DNA of 64,000 bases from the NCBI RefSeq assembly GCF_003700275.1, contig NZ_RBRE01000083.1:124001-188000 (forward strand), in the 5' to 3' direction. The notes under the pieces are model-generated. The model did no database searches, was not told where the DNA came from, and saw only the letters and a list, made by a program, of their open reading frames with translations. This document shows positions 35,352-43,413 of the stretch, piece by piece. This DNA is from Pseudomonas cichorii. GTDB lineage: Bacteria > Pseudomonadota > Gammaproteobacteria > Pseudomonadales > Pseudomonadaceae. Made by a program: the position numbers and the translations under genes. The stretch's first letter is position 1. Every line of letters starts with the position of its first letter.

Positions 35352-35828
35352 TTGAAGACATTCGATCATCTGACAGTTATCGGCCTGCGCGAGTGGGTGG
35401 CGCTACCCGATCTGGGGGTAGCCGGCCTGCGGGCAAAAATCGATACCGGGGCAAGCACTTCAAGCCTGCATGCCACCGAGATCGAACCTTTTGAACGCGA
35501 TGGCCAGAAATGGGTTCGTTTCAACGCTCACCTGGGTACCGTGGTTCAGTTGCGCCATCGCCGCTGCGAAGCGCAACTGGTGGCCATGAAGACCATCAAA
35601 AGCTCCAACGGCCAGGCGCAGGTGCGCTATGTGATTCGCACCACGCTGGCCCTGGGTGATCGCATATGGCCCGTGGAATTCACGCTGGCCTGCCGCAAGT
35701 CGATGCGTTATCGACTGCTATTGGGTTCCAACGCCTTGATCGACGGCCAGCTGGTGGTCAATCCGGGCATAACTTACGTTCAAGACAAGCCGGTGTTCCC
35801 GGCCTCTACTTCCTCAGGTGCTGCATGA
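35352..35828 (+). CDS. rimB: retropepsin-like RimK-associated protease, RimB
   Basis: A 158-residue protein of the RimK-linked ATP-dependent zinc protease family. The retropepsin-like active segment is AKIDTGASTSSLHA (Asp-Thr-Gly, about residues 29-42). No in-frame ATG lies near the beginning, so translation most likely starts at TTG (35352), behind GGAA with five bases between. The stop overlaps the rimK start as ATGA. In the rimABK system RimB modulates RimK. It probably limits or edits S6 modification. Confidence 0.9.
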   Translation: MKTFDHLTVIGLREWVALPDLGVAGLRAKIDTGASTSSLHATEIEPFERDGQKWVRFNAHLGTVVQLRHRRCEAQLVAMKTIKSSNGQAQVRYVIRTTLALGDRIWPVEFTLACRKSMRYRLLLGSNALIDGQLVVNPGITYVQDKPVFPASTSSGAA

Positions 35829-36730
35829 AGATCGCTGTGCTTTCGCGTAACCCGCGTCTGTATTCCACCCGTCGTCTGGTCGAAGCTGGTATCGAGCGTG
35901 GCCATGAGATGGTGGTGATCGACACCTTGCGCGCCTATATGAACATCGCCAGCCACAAGCCGCAGATCCATTATCGTGGCAAGCCGCTGGAAGGCTTCGA
36001 CGCGGTCATTCCGCGGATCGGCGCTTCGGTAACGTTCTATGGCTGTGCGGTGTTGCGCCAGTTTGAAATGATGGGCGTGTTTCCGCTCAACGAGTCGGTA
36101 GCCATTGCCCGTTCACGGGACAAGCTGCGCTCGCTGCAATTACTGTCACGCCGTGGAATCGGCTTGCCGGTCACCGGCTTCGCCCACTCGCCGGACGATA
36201 TTCCCGACCTGATCCAGATGGTCAACGGCGCGCCGCTGGTCATCAAGGTGCTCGAAGGCACCCAGGGCATCGGTGTGGTGCTCTGTGAAACGGCGACGGC
36301 TGCCGAATCGGTGATCGAAGCCTTCATGGGCCTCAAGCAGGACATCATGGTCCAGGAGTACATAAAGGAAGCGGGTGGCGCGGATATCCGCTGCTTCGTG
36401 GTCGGCGACAAGGTCATCGCCTCGATGAAGCGTCAGGCAAAACCGGGAGAATTCCGTTCCAACCTGCATCGCGGCGGCAGTGCCAGCCTGATCAAGATCA
36501 CTCCGCAGGAACGCATGACTGCCTTGCGGGCTGCCAAGGTCATGGGCCTGAGTGTCGCGGGGGTCGATATTCTGCGCTCCAACCATGGTCCGCTGGTGAT
36601 GGAGGTGAACTCCTCGCCAGGCCTGGAAGGTATTGAGGTGACGACCAGCAAGGATGTGGCCGGGATGATCATCGAGTATCTGGAAAAAAACAGCGGGCCG
36701 CATATGACGCGGACCAAAGGCAAAGGGTGA
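35825..36730 (+). CDS. rimK: ribosomal protein S6 L-glutamate ligase
   Basis: An ATP-grasp ligase of 301 residues that adds glutamates to the C-terminus of ribosomal protein S6. The start MKIAVLSRNPRLYS overlaps the rimB stop by ATGA. ATP-grasp landmarks: the loop after LVIKVLEGTQGIGVVL, the QEYIKEAGGADIRCFVVG core, and the metal-binding MEVNSSPGLEGIE near residue 260. It is co-transcribed with rimA and rimB and ends before a REP doublet and a terminator. Confidence 0.96.
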   Translation: MKIAVLSRNPRLYSTRRLVEAGIERGHEMVVIDTLRAYMNIASHKPQIHYRGKPLEGFDAVIPRIGASVTFYGCAVLRQFEMMGVFPLNESVAIARSRDKLRSLQLLSRRGIGLPVTGFAHSPDDIPDLIQMVNGAPLVIKVLEGTQGIGVVLCETATAAESVIEAFMGLKQDIMVQEYIKEAGGADIRCFVVGDKVIASMKRQAKPGEFRSNLHRGGSASLIKITPQERMTALRAAKVMGLSVAGVDILRSNHGPLVMEVNSSPGLEGIEVTTSKDVAGMIIEYLEKNSGPHMTRTKGKG

Positions 36731-36733
36731 CCA

Positions 36734-36781
36734 GTAGGAGCGAATTCATTCGCGATGCTTCGCGAATAAATTCGCTCCTAC
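36734..36781. repeat. REPIN-like inverted repeat
   Basis: GTAGGAGCGAATTCATTCGC at 36734-36753 and GCGAATAAATTCGCTCCTAC at 36762-36781 form a long stem with one mismatched region and a short loop. It is immediately after rimK and before the shared terminator. Confidence 0.88.
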
Positions 36782-36787
36782 ACACAC

Positions 36788-36815
36788 AAAAAAGCGCCTC
36801 TGGAGGCGCTTTTTC
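36788..36815. terminator. bidirectional terminator between rimK and secB
   Basis: Stem GCGCCTC/GAGGCGC with a two-base loop, flanked by A-run on the left and T-run on the right, so it works for rimK (+) and secB (-). Confidence 0.9.
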
Positions 36816-36818
36816 TGT

Positions 36819-37304
36819 TTACTGCACAGTCGGCGTTTCGCCCGCTTCCTGCATGCGTTGCAGCTCTTGAGCGTACAGCGCATCGAAGTTCACCGGAGAC
36901 AGCATCAGCGCCGGGAACGAACCACGAACAACCAGGTTGTCGATCGCTTCGCGAGCGTACGGGAACAGGATGTTCGGGCAGAACGCGCCCAGAGTGTGGC
37001 TCAGGGAAGAGTCGTCCAGGCCCTTGATCAGGAAGATACCGGCTTGCTGGACTTCAACGATGAAGGCAACTTCGTCACCGTTGTTGACGGTCACGGACAG
37101 GGTCAGCACGACTTCGTAGAAATCGCCTTCCAGCTGCTTCTGACGGGTGTTGAGGTCCAGGCTGACGCTTGGGGTCCACTCCTGGCGGAAAATGGCAGGG
37201 CTTTTTGGCGCTTCAAACGACAGGTCGCGAACATAAATACGTTGCAAGGAAAACTGAGGGGAGTTTTCTTCGTTGGTAACGCCGTTGGTCGATTGCTCGG
37301 TCAT
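36819..37304 (-). CDS. secB: protein-export chaperone SecB
   Basis: A tetrameric cytosolic chaperone that keeps Sec substrates unfolded and hands them to SecA; 161 residues. It shows the family core (FSLQRIYVRDLSFEAPKSPA, VVLTLSVTV, AGIFLIKG and CPNILFPYAREAIDNLV-type sequence). AGGA precedes its ATG. It is followed in the upstream direction by grxC and the rhodanese gene, the standard Pseudomonas order. Confidence 0.97.
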   Translation of the reverse strand: MTEQSTNGVTNEENSPQFSLQRIYVRDLSFEAPKSPAIFRQEWTPSVSLDLNTRQKQLEGDFYEVVLTLSVTVNNGDEVAFIVEVQQAGIFLIKGLDDSSLSHTLGAFCPNILFPYAREAIDNLVVRGSFPALMLSPVNFDALYAQELQRMQEAGETPTVQ

Positions 37305-37341
37305 GTCGAATCCTTATGAAAAATAGGGTGTGAAGTTGAAC

Positions 37342-37596
37342 TCAGCTTTCCAGTAACTGGTCGAGCTTGCCTGCACGCTCAAGGGCAAAAAGGTCATCGC
37401 AGCCGCCGACATGGCTGGAACCGATCCAGATCTGCGGAACAGAGGTGCGACCGGCCTTTGCAACCATTTCGGCGCGAACCTGCGGTTTGCCATCGACTCT
37501 GATCTCGTTGAAGGCAACCCGCTTGCTTTGCAGCAACTGCTTGGCACGCGTGCAATAAGGGCAATAGTCGCTGGAGTAGACGATGACTTCGGGCAT
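37342..37596 (-). CDS. grxC: glutaredoxin 3
   Basis: An 84-residue dithiol glutaredoxin. The active site is CPYC at residues 12-15, the cis-Pro segment is TSVPQIWIG and the glutathione-binding GGCDDLFALE follows. It starts directly after the rhodanese stop (TAA then ATG) and lies 37 bases before secB, so all three genes are probably co-transcribed. Confidence 0.95.
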   Translation of the reverse strand: MPEVIVYSSDYCPYCTRAKQLLQSKRVAFNEIRVDGKPQVRAEMVAKAGRTSVPQIWIGSSHVGGCDDLFALERAGKLDQLLES

Positions 37597-38010
37597 TTAT
37601 TTCACCAGAGGCAAATTATCGGAGCGCCAGCTGGAAATACCGCCAGACAGTTTGGCCGCCTTGAAACCCGACTTGAGAAGCTCGCGGGCTGTACTGCCTG
37701 CATGCTGCCCGAATGCATCGACTATGATCAATGTCTTGTCCTTGTGTTTCTGCAGTTCGGCAGTGCGAGTCAGCACTTTGTCCTGCGGAAAGTTCAGGGA
37801 GCCGACGATATGACCTGTCGCAAAATCCTTGGTGGAGCGCACGTCGATAACCACGGCCTGCTCGCTGTTGACCAGCGCGGTCAGCTCGCGAGAGCTCAGG
37901 CTGCGACCGCCCTTGCTCAATTCATAGGCAATCAACAGGGCCAGCAGGATGACGAAAGCGCCGGTGATCAGGTAGTGGTTAGTGGCGAATTCAAGCAGAT
38001 GAGCAACCAT
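37597..38010 (-). CDS. membrane-anchored rhodanese-like protein lacking the active-site cysteine
   Basis: A 137-residue protein with an N-terminal membrane helix (about 14-30, LITGAFVILLALLIAYEL) and a rhodanese domain facing the cytoplasm or periplasm. The fold marks are clear: AVVIDVRSTKDFATGHIVGSLNFP and LSGGISSWRSDNLPLVK. The catalytic loop reads IIVDAFGQHAGSTA, with no cysteine where CxxGxR is expected, so sulfurtransferase activity is unlikely. It is translationally linked to grxC and the secB genes. A scaffolding or sensor role is inferred. Confidence 0.85.
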   Translation of the reverse strand: MVAHLLEFATNHYLITGAFVILLALLIAYELSKGGRSLSSRELTALVNSEQAVVIDVRSTKDFATGHIVGSLNFPQDKVLTRTAELQKHKDKTLIIVDAFGQHAGSTARELLKSGFKAAKLSGGISSWRSDNLPLVK

Positions 38011-38156
38011 CGGTAGGTTCCAGGGCGTTAAAATGTCGGCCAGTATACACAGCACCCATGGTGGGCCAAAGTCCGCACGGCAGTGACGCCGTTTGAACTT
38101 GCCCCTAAAATGCGGATCTTTTTTGTACTTTCTTCAACCAGCCTCGAGTGGGTTCT

Positions 38157-39689
38157 ATGACTGCCACGCCAAAACCTCTGGTCCTTATCATCCTGGATGG
38201 CTTCGGACACAGCGAAAACCCTGAAGGCAACGCCATTCTGGCCGCCAAGATGCCAGTCATGGAGCGCCTCTACAAAACCATGCCCCACGGCCTGATTTCA
38301 GGCTCGGGCATGGATGTGGGCCTGCCGGACGGACAGATGGGCAACTCCGAAGTCGGCCATATGAACCTGGGCGCCGGGCGTGTGGTTTATCAGGACTTCA
38401 CTCGGGTGACCAAATCCATTCGCGACGGCGAGTTCTTTGAAAACCCGATCATCTGCAATGCCGTGGACAAGGCGGTAAGCGCTGGCAAGGCCGTGCATAT
38501 CATGGGCCTGCTGTCCGACGGCGGCGTGCACAGCCATCAGGATCACCTGGTGGCCATGGCCGAGCTGGCGGTAAAGCGTGGCGCCGACAAGATCTACCTG
38601 CACGCCTTCCTCGATGGTCGCGATACGCCGCCACGCAGTGCGAAAGGCGCGCTTGAGCTGATGGACGAAGCCTTCGCCCGTCTGGGCAAGGGCCGCACCG
38701 CGACGATCATCGGTCGTTACTTCGCCATGGACCGCGACAACCGCTGGGACCGCGTCTCCACCGCCTACAACCTGATTGTCGACAGCACCGCCGAGTTCCA
38801 GGCAGAGTCCGGCGTTGCCGGCCTGGAAGCCGCCTATGCACGCGACGAGAACGACGAATTCGTCAAGGCCACGCGCATTGGTGAGCCGGTCAGGGTCGAA
38901 GACGGCGATGCCGTGGTGTTCATGAACTTCCGCGCCGACCGTGCCCGCGAGCTGACCCGCGTTTTCGTCGAAGACGATTTCAAGGACTTCGAGCGTGCCC
39001 GTCAGCCGAAGGTCAATTACGTGATGCTGACCCAGTACGCCGCCAGCATTCCCGCGCCCTCGGCATTTGCGGCCGGCAGCCTGAAGAACGTGCTGGGCCA
39101 GTTCCTGGCCGATAACGGCAAGACGCAACTGCGCATCGCCGAAACCGAGAAGTACGCCCACGTCACTTTCTTCTTCTCCGGCGGCCGCGAAGAGCCGTTC
39201 CCGGGCGAAGAACGCATTCTGATTCCATCGCCAAAAGTCGCCACCTACGACCTGCAGCCGGAAATGAGCGCCCCGGAAGTCACCGACAAGATTGTCGACG
39301 CCATCGAAAACCAGCGTTACGACGTGATTGTCGTCAACTACGCCAACGGTGACATGGTTGGCCACAGCGGCGTCATGTCGGCGGCAATCAAGGCCGTGGA
39401 GTGCCTGGACCTGTGCGTCGGCCGCATCACCGAAGCCCTGGCCAAGGTCGGCGGCGAAGCGCTGATTACCGCAGACCACGGCAACGTCGAGCAGATGACC
39501 GACGACTCGACAGGCCAGGCTCACACTGCCCACACCTCCGAGCCGGTACCGTTCATTTATTTCGGCAAACGCCCGCTGAAAGTCCGCGAAGGTGGAGTGC
39601 TGGCCGACGTTGCGCCGACCATGCTGCAACTGCTGGATCTGGAAAAACCGCAGGAAATGACCGGTCACTCGATTCTGGTTGCGGAGTAA
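38157..39689 (+). CDS. gpmI: 2,3-bisphosphoglycerate-independent phosphoglycerate mutase
   Basis: Interconverts 3- and 2-phosphoglycerate in glycolysis, Mn-dependent, 510 residues. Key sites are visible: metal Asp14 in IILDGFG, the phosphoserine Ser64 in MGNSEVGHMN, DGRDTPPRS, GRYFAMDRD, and the late metal motifs NYANGDMVGHSG and ITADHGNVEQM. The ATG at 38157 gives MTATPKPLVLIIL, and a GTG three codons upstream is not needed. It is transcribed away from the secB unit and is closed by its own terminator. Confidence 0.97.
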   Translation: MTATPKPLVLIILDGFGHSENPEGNAILAAKMPVMERLYKTMPHGLISGSGMDVGLPDGQMGNSEVGHMNLGAGRVVYQDFTRVTKSIRDGEFFENPIICNAVDKAVSAGKAVHIMGLLSDGGVHSHQDHLVAMAELAVKRGADKIYLHAFLDGRDTPPRSAKGALELMDEAFARLGKGRTATIIGRYFAMDRDNRWDRVSTAYNLIVDSTAEFQAESGVAGLEAAYARDENDEFVKATRIGEPVRVEDGDAVVFMNFRADRARELTRVFVEDDFKDFERARQPKVNYVMLTQYAASIPAPSAFAAGSLKNVLGQFLADNGKTQLRIAETEKYAHVTFFFSGGREEPFPGEERILIPSPKVATYDLQPEMSAPEVTDKIVDAIENQRYDVIVVNYANGDMVGHSGVMSAAIKAVECLDLCVGRITEALAKVGGEALITADHGNVEQMTDDSTGQAHTAHTSEPVPFIYFGKRPLKVREGGVLADVAPTMLQLLDLEKPQEMTGHSILVAE

Positions 39690-39697
39690 AGGCTCTG

Positions 39698-39733
39698 AAC
39701 CGGCATTTCGATATCAGCAAATGCCGGTTTTTT
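39698..39733 (+). terminator. rho-independent terminator of gpmI
   Basis: AACCGGCATTT (39698-39708) pairs with AAATGCCGGTT (39719-39729) and runs into TTTT. It begins nine bases after the gpmI stop. Confidence 0.9.
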
Positions 39734-39841
39734 ATGTATCAAGCCCCAAAGCAGTGGCTGCGGGGCGTTTTTTTTGTGTCGCATGGCGGGCATACTAGGC
39801 CTGTCATTTTTTCTCACAATTCCTCGGTATCGCCCACCCTC

Positions 39842-41137
39842 ATGCTTCGCGCCTTGATCGCCCTTGCTCTGATTTGCCTGCTCAATCCGGCGTTCGCCGA
39901 TGACGAGCGTGCGCAAACCCAAAAACAGATAGACGCTGCGCGTCAGGACGTTGCCGAACTGCAAAAAGTCCTGGGCAAACTCCAGGAAGAGAAAGCGGGA
40001 GTCCAGAAGGACCTTCGCAGCACAGAAACCGAAATGGGTAAGCTGGAAAAGCAGGTCGAGGTCCTGCAAAAAGAACTAAAAAAGACCGAAAGCGAGCTCC
40101 AGCGGCTCGACAGTGAGAAAAAAAAACTCAACAGCGCCCGCGCTGAACAGCAACACCTGATTGCCATCCAGGCTCGTGCGGCCTACCAGAGCGGTCGCCA
40201 GGAATACCTGAAACTGCTGCTCAACCAGCAGAACCCCGAGAAGTTCGCCCGGACCCTCACCTATTACGACTACATCAGCCAGGCCCGGTTGACTCAGTTG
40301 AACAATTTCAATGAAACCCTGCGCCAGCTGGCCGGTGTCGAGAAGGACATCGACCTGCAGCAGGCCCAGTTGCTGGTGCAGAAGAGCACGCTGGAAAGCC
40401 AGGGCGAAGAACTCGCCAAGGTGCGCCAGGAACGCCAGCAGGCGCTGGCCAGGCTCAATCAGGACTACAAGGCGCGCGACCAGAAGATGCAGGCGCGCCA
40501 GCAGGATCAGGCCGATCTGGGCAAGGTCCTGAAAACCATCGAAGAAACCCTCGCCCGTCAGGCCCGCGAAGCCGAGGAAGCACGGCAGAAAGCCCTGGTT
40601 GCCGCCCGTGAAGCCGAAGAGCAGCGCCAGCGGGCCGCCAGCAGCAGCCGAAATAATGATGAACCCACGCCAAAGCGGCCAGTCAAAGCCCCCGGCACCA
40701 TGGTTTCCAGCGCAGGCACGTCCTACGGTGGCGCTTTTGCAGAGGCAAGGGGAAAACTTCCATGGCCAATCGATGGTCGATTGCTTGCACGTTTCGGCGA
40801 AGCTCGTGGGGATGATGAGCGGACCAAGTGGGACGGCGTGATGATCAGTGCCGCCGCCGGGAGCAAGGTACATGCCGTGCATGGTGGTCGCGTGGTTTTC
40901 GCTGACTGGTTGCGCGGCGCGGGCCTTCTGGTCATTCTCGACCATGGCAACGGCTATCTTAGTCTGTATGGTCACAACCAGAGCCTGCTCAAGGCGGCCG
41001 GAGACATCGTCAAGGCCGGAGAGGCAATATCCACCGTAGGCAATAGCGGCGGTCAAGACACATCAGCGTTGTATTTTGCTATTCGTCAGCAGGGTCGCCC
41101 CAGCGATCCAGCCCAATGGTGCCGCACTCAAGGATAA
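39842..41137 (+). CDS. envC: murein hydrolase activator EnvC (degenerate LytM/M23 protein)
   Basis: A periplasmic protein of 431 residues that activates amidases for septal cell separation. It begins with a Sec signal (LRALIALALICLLNPAFA) at the ATG 39842; the frame is open far upstream inside gpmI but not coding there. Residues about 25-260 are long coiled coils, then a Ser/Pro linker and a C-terminal M23 fold (about 310-431). The metal ligands of active M23 enzymes are altered: the H-x-G-x-D site reads KWDGVMI and the last H-x-H reads LYFAI. This fits EnvC-type activators rather than a hydrolase. It is followed by ctpA at 34 bases. Confidence 0.9.
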   Translation: MLRALIALALICLLNPAFADDERAQTQKQIDAARQDVAELQKVLGKLQEEKAGVQKDLRSTETEMGKLEKQVEVLQKELKKTESELQRLDSEKKKLNSARAEQQHLIAIQARAAYQSGRQEYLKLLLNQQNPEKFARTLTYYDYISQARLTQLNNFNETLRQLAGVEKDIDLQQAQLLVQKSTLESQGEELAKVRQERQQALARLNQDYKARDQKMQARQQDQADLGKVLKTIEETLARQAREAEEARQKALVAAREAEEQRQRAASSSRNNDEPTPKRPVKAPGTMVSSAGTSYGGAFAEARGKLPWPIDGRLLARFGEARGDDERTKWDGVMISAAAGSKVHAVHGGRVVFADWLRGAGLLVILDHGNGYLSLYGHNQSLLKAAGDIVKAGEAISTVGNSGGQDTSALYFAIRQQGRPSDPAQWCRTQG

Positions 41138-41170
41138 GTCGGTGCCAATATCTGTAGGAGTTCGTTAGAC

Positions 41171-42493
41171 ATGCTGCATTTGTCCCGCCTCACCTCGCTG
41201 ACCCTGGCTATCGCCATCGTTATCGGCGCGCCTCTGGCGCAAGCAGCCGAGCAAGTCACGCCAGCACCGGCAGCCGCCGCGCCCGCCAATGCCAAGGCGC
41301 CCTTGCCGCTTGAAGAGCTGCGCACCTTTGCCGAGGTCATGGACCGGGTCAAGGCCGCGTATGTCGAGCCGGTAGACGACAAGACCCTGCTGGAAAACGC
41401 CATCAAGGGCATGCTCAGCAACCTGGACCCGCACTCGGCCTATCTGGGCCCGGAAGACTTCCAGGAGCTGCAGGAAAGCACCAGCGGCGAGTTCGGCGGA
41501 CTGGGCATCGAAGTTGGCGTCGAGGACGGTTTCGTCAAGGTGGTTTCGCCCATCGACGACACTCCGGCGTCCAAGGCCGGCATCGAGGCAGGCGACCTGA
41601 TCGTCAAGATCAACGGCGCGCCGACCCAGGGTCAGACCATGCAGGAAGCGGTCGACAAGATGCGCGGCAAGATCGGCGAAAAGATCACCCTCACGCTGGT
41701 ACGCGATGGCGGCACGCCGTTCGACGTGACGCTGGCGCGGGCAACCATTCAGGTCAAGAGCGTCAAGGCGCAGATGCTGGAAAACGGCTACGGCTATATC
41801 CGCATCACCCAGTTCCAGGTCAAGTCGGGCGACGAAGTCGGCAAGGCACTGGCCAAGCTGCGCAAGGACAACGGCAAGAAGATGAGCGGTCTGATTCTCG
41901 ACCTGCGCAACAACCCGGGCGGCGTGCTGCAATCGGCCGTGGCGGTAGCGGATCACTTCCTGACCAAGGGCCTGATCGTCTACACCAAGGGCCGTATCGC
42001 CAACTCCGAACTGCGCTTCTCCGCCGATCCGGCCGACGCCAGCGAAGGCGTGCCTCTGGTGGTGCTGATCAACGGCGGCAGCGCCTCGGCTTCCGAGATT
42101 GTCGCCGGTGCCCTGCAAGACCAGAAACGCGCCATCCTGATGGGCACTGACAGCTTCGGTAAAGGCTCGGTGCAAACCGTGCTGCCGCTGAACAACGACC
42201 GCGCCCTGAAGATCACCACTGCGCTGTATTACACGCCCAACGGCCGCTCGATCCAGGCGCAGGGCATCAACCCGGACATCGTGGTTCGTCGCGCCAAGGT
42301 CACCAATGAAGCGGACGGTGAAAACTACAAGGAAGCCGACCTGTTCGGCCACCTGGGCAATGGCAACGGCGGTGCCGACAAGCCGACCGTAAAAGGCGGC
42401 GCAGCGGCCAAGGTCCGTCCGCAGGATGAAGACTACCAGCTCAATCAGGCCCTCAGCCTGCTCAAAGGCCTGAGTATCACCCGCGGCAATTAA
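41171..42493 (+). CDS. ctpA: C-terminal processing peptidase, S41 family
   Basis: A periplasmic serine protease of 440 residues with a Sec signal (cleavage after AQA, about residue 25), a PDZ domain at about 108-185 (GGLGIEVGVEDGFVKVVSP) and the S41 catalytic core. The Ser-Lys dyad is visible as the Ser within NGGSASASEI (about 304-308) and Lys331 in DSFGKGSVQT. Such proteases process penicillin-binding proteins and trim peptidoglycan enzymes. It sits between envC and a polysaccharide deacetylase gene, forming a cell-envelope operon with intergenic gaps of only 34 and 3 bases. Confidence 0.95.
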   Translation: MLHLSRLTSLTLAIAIVIGAPLAQAAEQVTPAPAAAAPANAKAPLPLEELRTFAEVMDRVKAAYVEPVDDKTLLENAIKGMLSNLDPHSAYLGPEDFQELQESTSGEFGGLGIEVGVEDGFVKVVSPIDDTPASKAGIEAGDLIVKINGAPTQGQTMQEAVDKMRGKIGEKITLTLVRDGGTPFDVTLARATIQVKSVKAQMLENGYGYIRITQFQVKSGDEVGKALAKLRKDNGKKMSGLILDLRNNPGGVLQSAVAVADHFLTKGLIVYTKGRIANSELRFSADPADASEGVPLVVLINGGSASASEIVAGALQDQKRAILMGTDSFGKGSVQTVLPLNNDRALKITTALYYTPNGRSIQAQGINPDIVVRRAKVTNEADGENYKEADLFGHLGNGNGGADKPTVKGGAAAKVRPQDEDYQLNQALSLLKGLSITRGN

Positions 42494-42496
42494 GGC

Positions 42497-43282
42497 ATGC
42501 GCTTTCTCACATGCCTGTGGCTGGCTCTCTCGCTGACCGGCGCTGCTCATGCGGCGCCGGACAGCGAGCAGGCCGGCAAGCCGTCAGCCATCTATCTGAG
42601 CCTGATCATCGATGATCTGGGCCAGAACCCTGCCCGCGACAGTCGCACCCTCGCCCTGCCCGGCCCGGTAACGCTGGCGATCATGCCCGACACACCACAT
42701 GCCAGCGAGTTTGCCCGGCAGGCACATGCTGCCGGCAAGACGGTCATGCTGCATATGCCGATGGATCCGGCGACCGGCCCGTACGCCTGGCATCCCGAGC
42801 TGCCGCTGCCGGAGCTTGAAAAGCGCCTGGGCGCCGCGCTGCTCAAGGTTCCTTATGCGGCAGGCATCAATAACCACATGGGCAGCCGCATGACCAGCGA
42901 GCCGGTGGCCATGAGCTGGCTCATGGAAGAGTTGCAGCGGCGGCATATGTTCTTCGTCGACAGCCGCACCAGCGCCAAAACCGTGGCCGCCGCCCAGGCG
43001 CAACGTATCGGCCTGGCCAGCGTGTCCCGCGATGTCTTCCTGGACGACGAGCGCACCGCCGAGGCCATTACCCGGCAATTGCAGATCGCGATCAAACTGG
43101 CCCACAAGCAAGGATCGGTGGTGATCATCGGCCATCCTTATCCGGTCACGCTGGATGTTCTGGAGCGCGAGCTACCCAAGCTCAAGGCGCAGGGCATCGA
43201 GTGGATCGAACTGCGACACATGATCAGCATCAGGGGCAATAAAGCCATGGCCGGACACGGCAAGGAAGGCGTATACCGCTGA
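42497..43282 (+). CDS. divergent polysaccharide deacetylase (YibQ family)
   Basis: A 261-residue exported protein: Sec signal ending AHA before APDS, then a YibQ-type NodB-like domain (LSLIIDDLGQNPARD, VTLAIMPDTPHA, MLHMPMDP, GINNHMGSRMT, FFVDSRTSA, IIGHPYPVTLDVLE). It lacks some metal residues of classical deacetylases but keeps Asp, His and the late His. It starts three bases after the ctpA stop and completes the envC-ctpA-yibQ unit found across gamma-proteobacteria. Its biochemical activity is not established in the family. Confidence 0.9.
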   Translation: MRFLTCLWLALSLTGAAHAAPDSEQAGKPSAIYLSLIIDDLGQNPARDSRTLALPGPVTLAIMPDTPHASEFARQAHAAGKTVMLHMPMDPATGPYAWHPELPLPELEKRLGAALLKVPYAAGINNHMGSRMTSEPVAMSWLMEELQRRHMFFVDSRTSAKTVAAAQAQRIGLASVSRDVFLDDERTAEAITRQLQIAIKLAHKQGSVVIIGHPYPVTLDVLERELPKLKAQGIEWIELRHMISIRGNKAMAGHGKEGVYR

Positions 43283-43413
43283 GCCGTTTCGATTTTTCGC
43301 CCTGCGCTGTAGGCTCTGCCTGCTTTGCCTGTCTCCCCTTCCGACTGCCTTGATAACCGCATCAGCCCCCGTTTAAAGGGATTGATCTGTGTAACTGTTA
43401 TCAAGGAAGAATC

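Noticed and set aside
38298..39668. 456-codon - strand frame over gpmI
   Set aside because: Antisense shadow; gpmI has all catalytic motifs in the other strand.
41165..42550. 461-codon - strand frame over ctpA
   Set aside because: Antisense shadow of the S41 protease gene.
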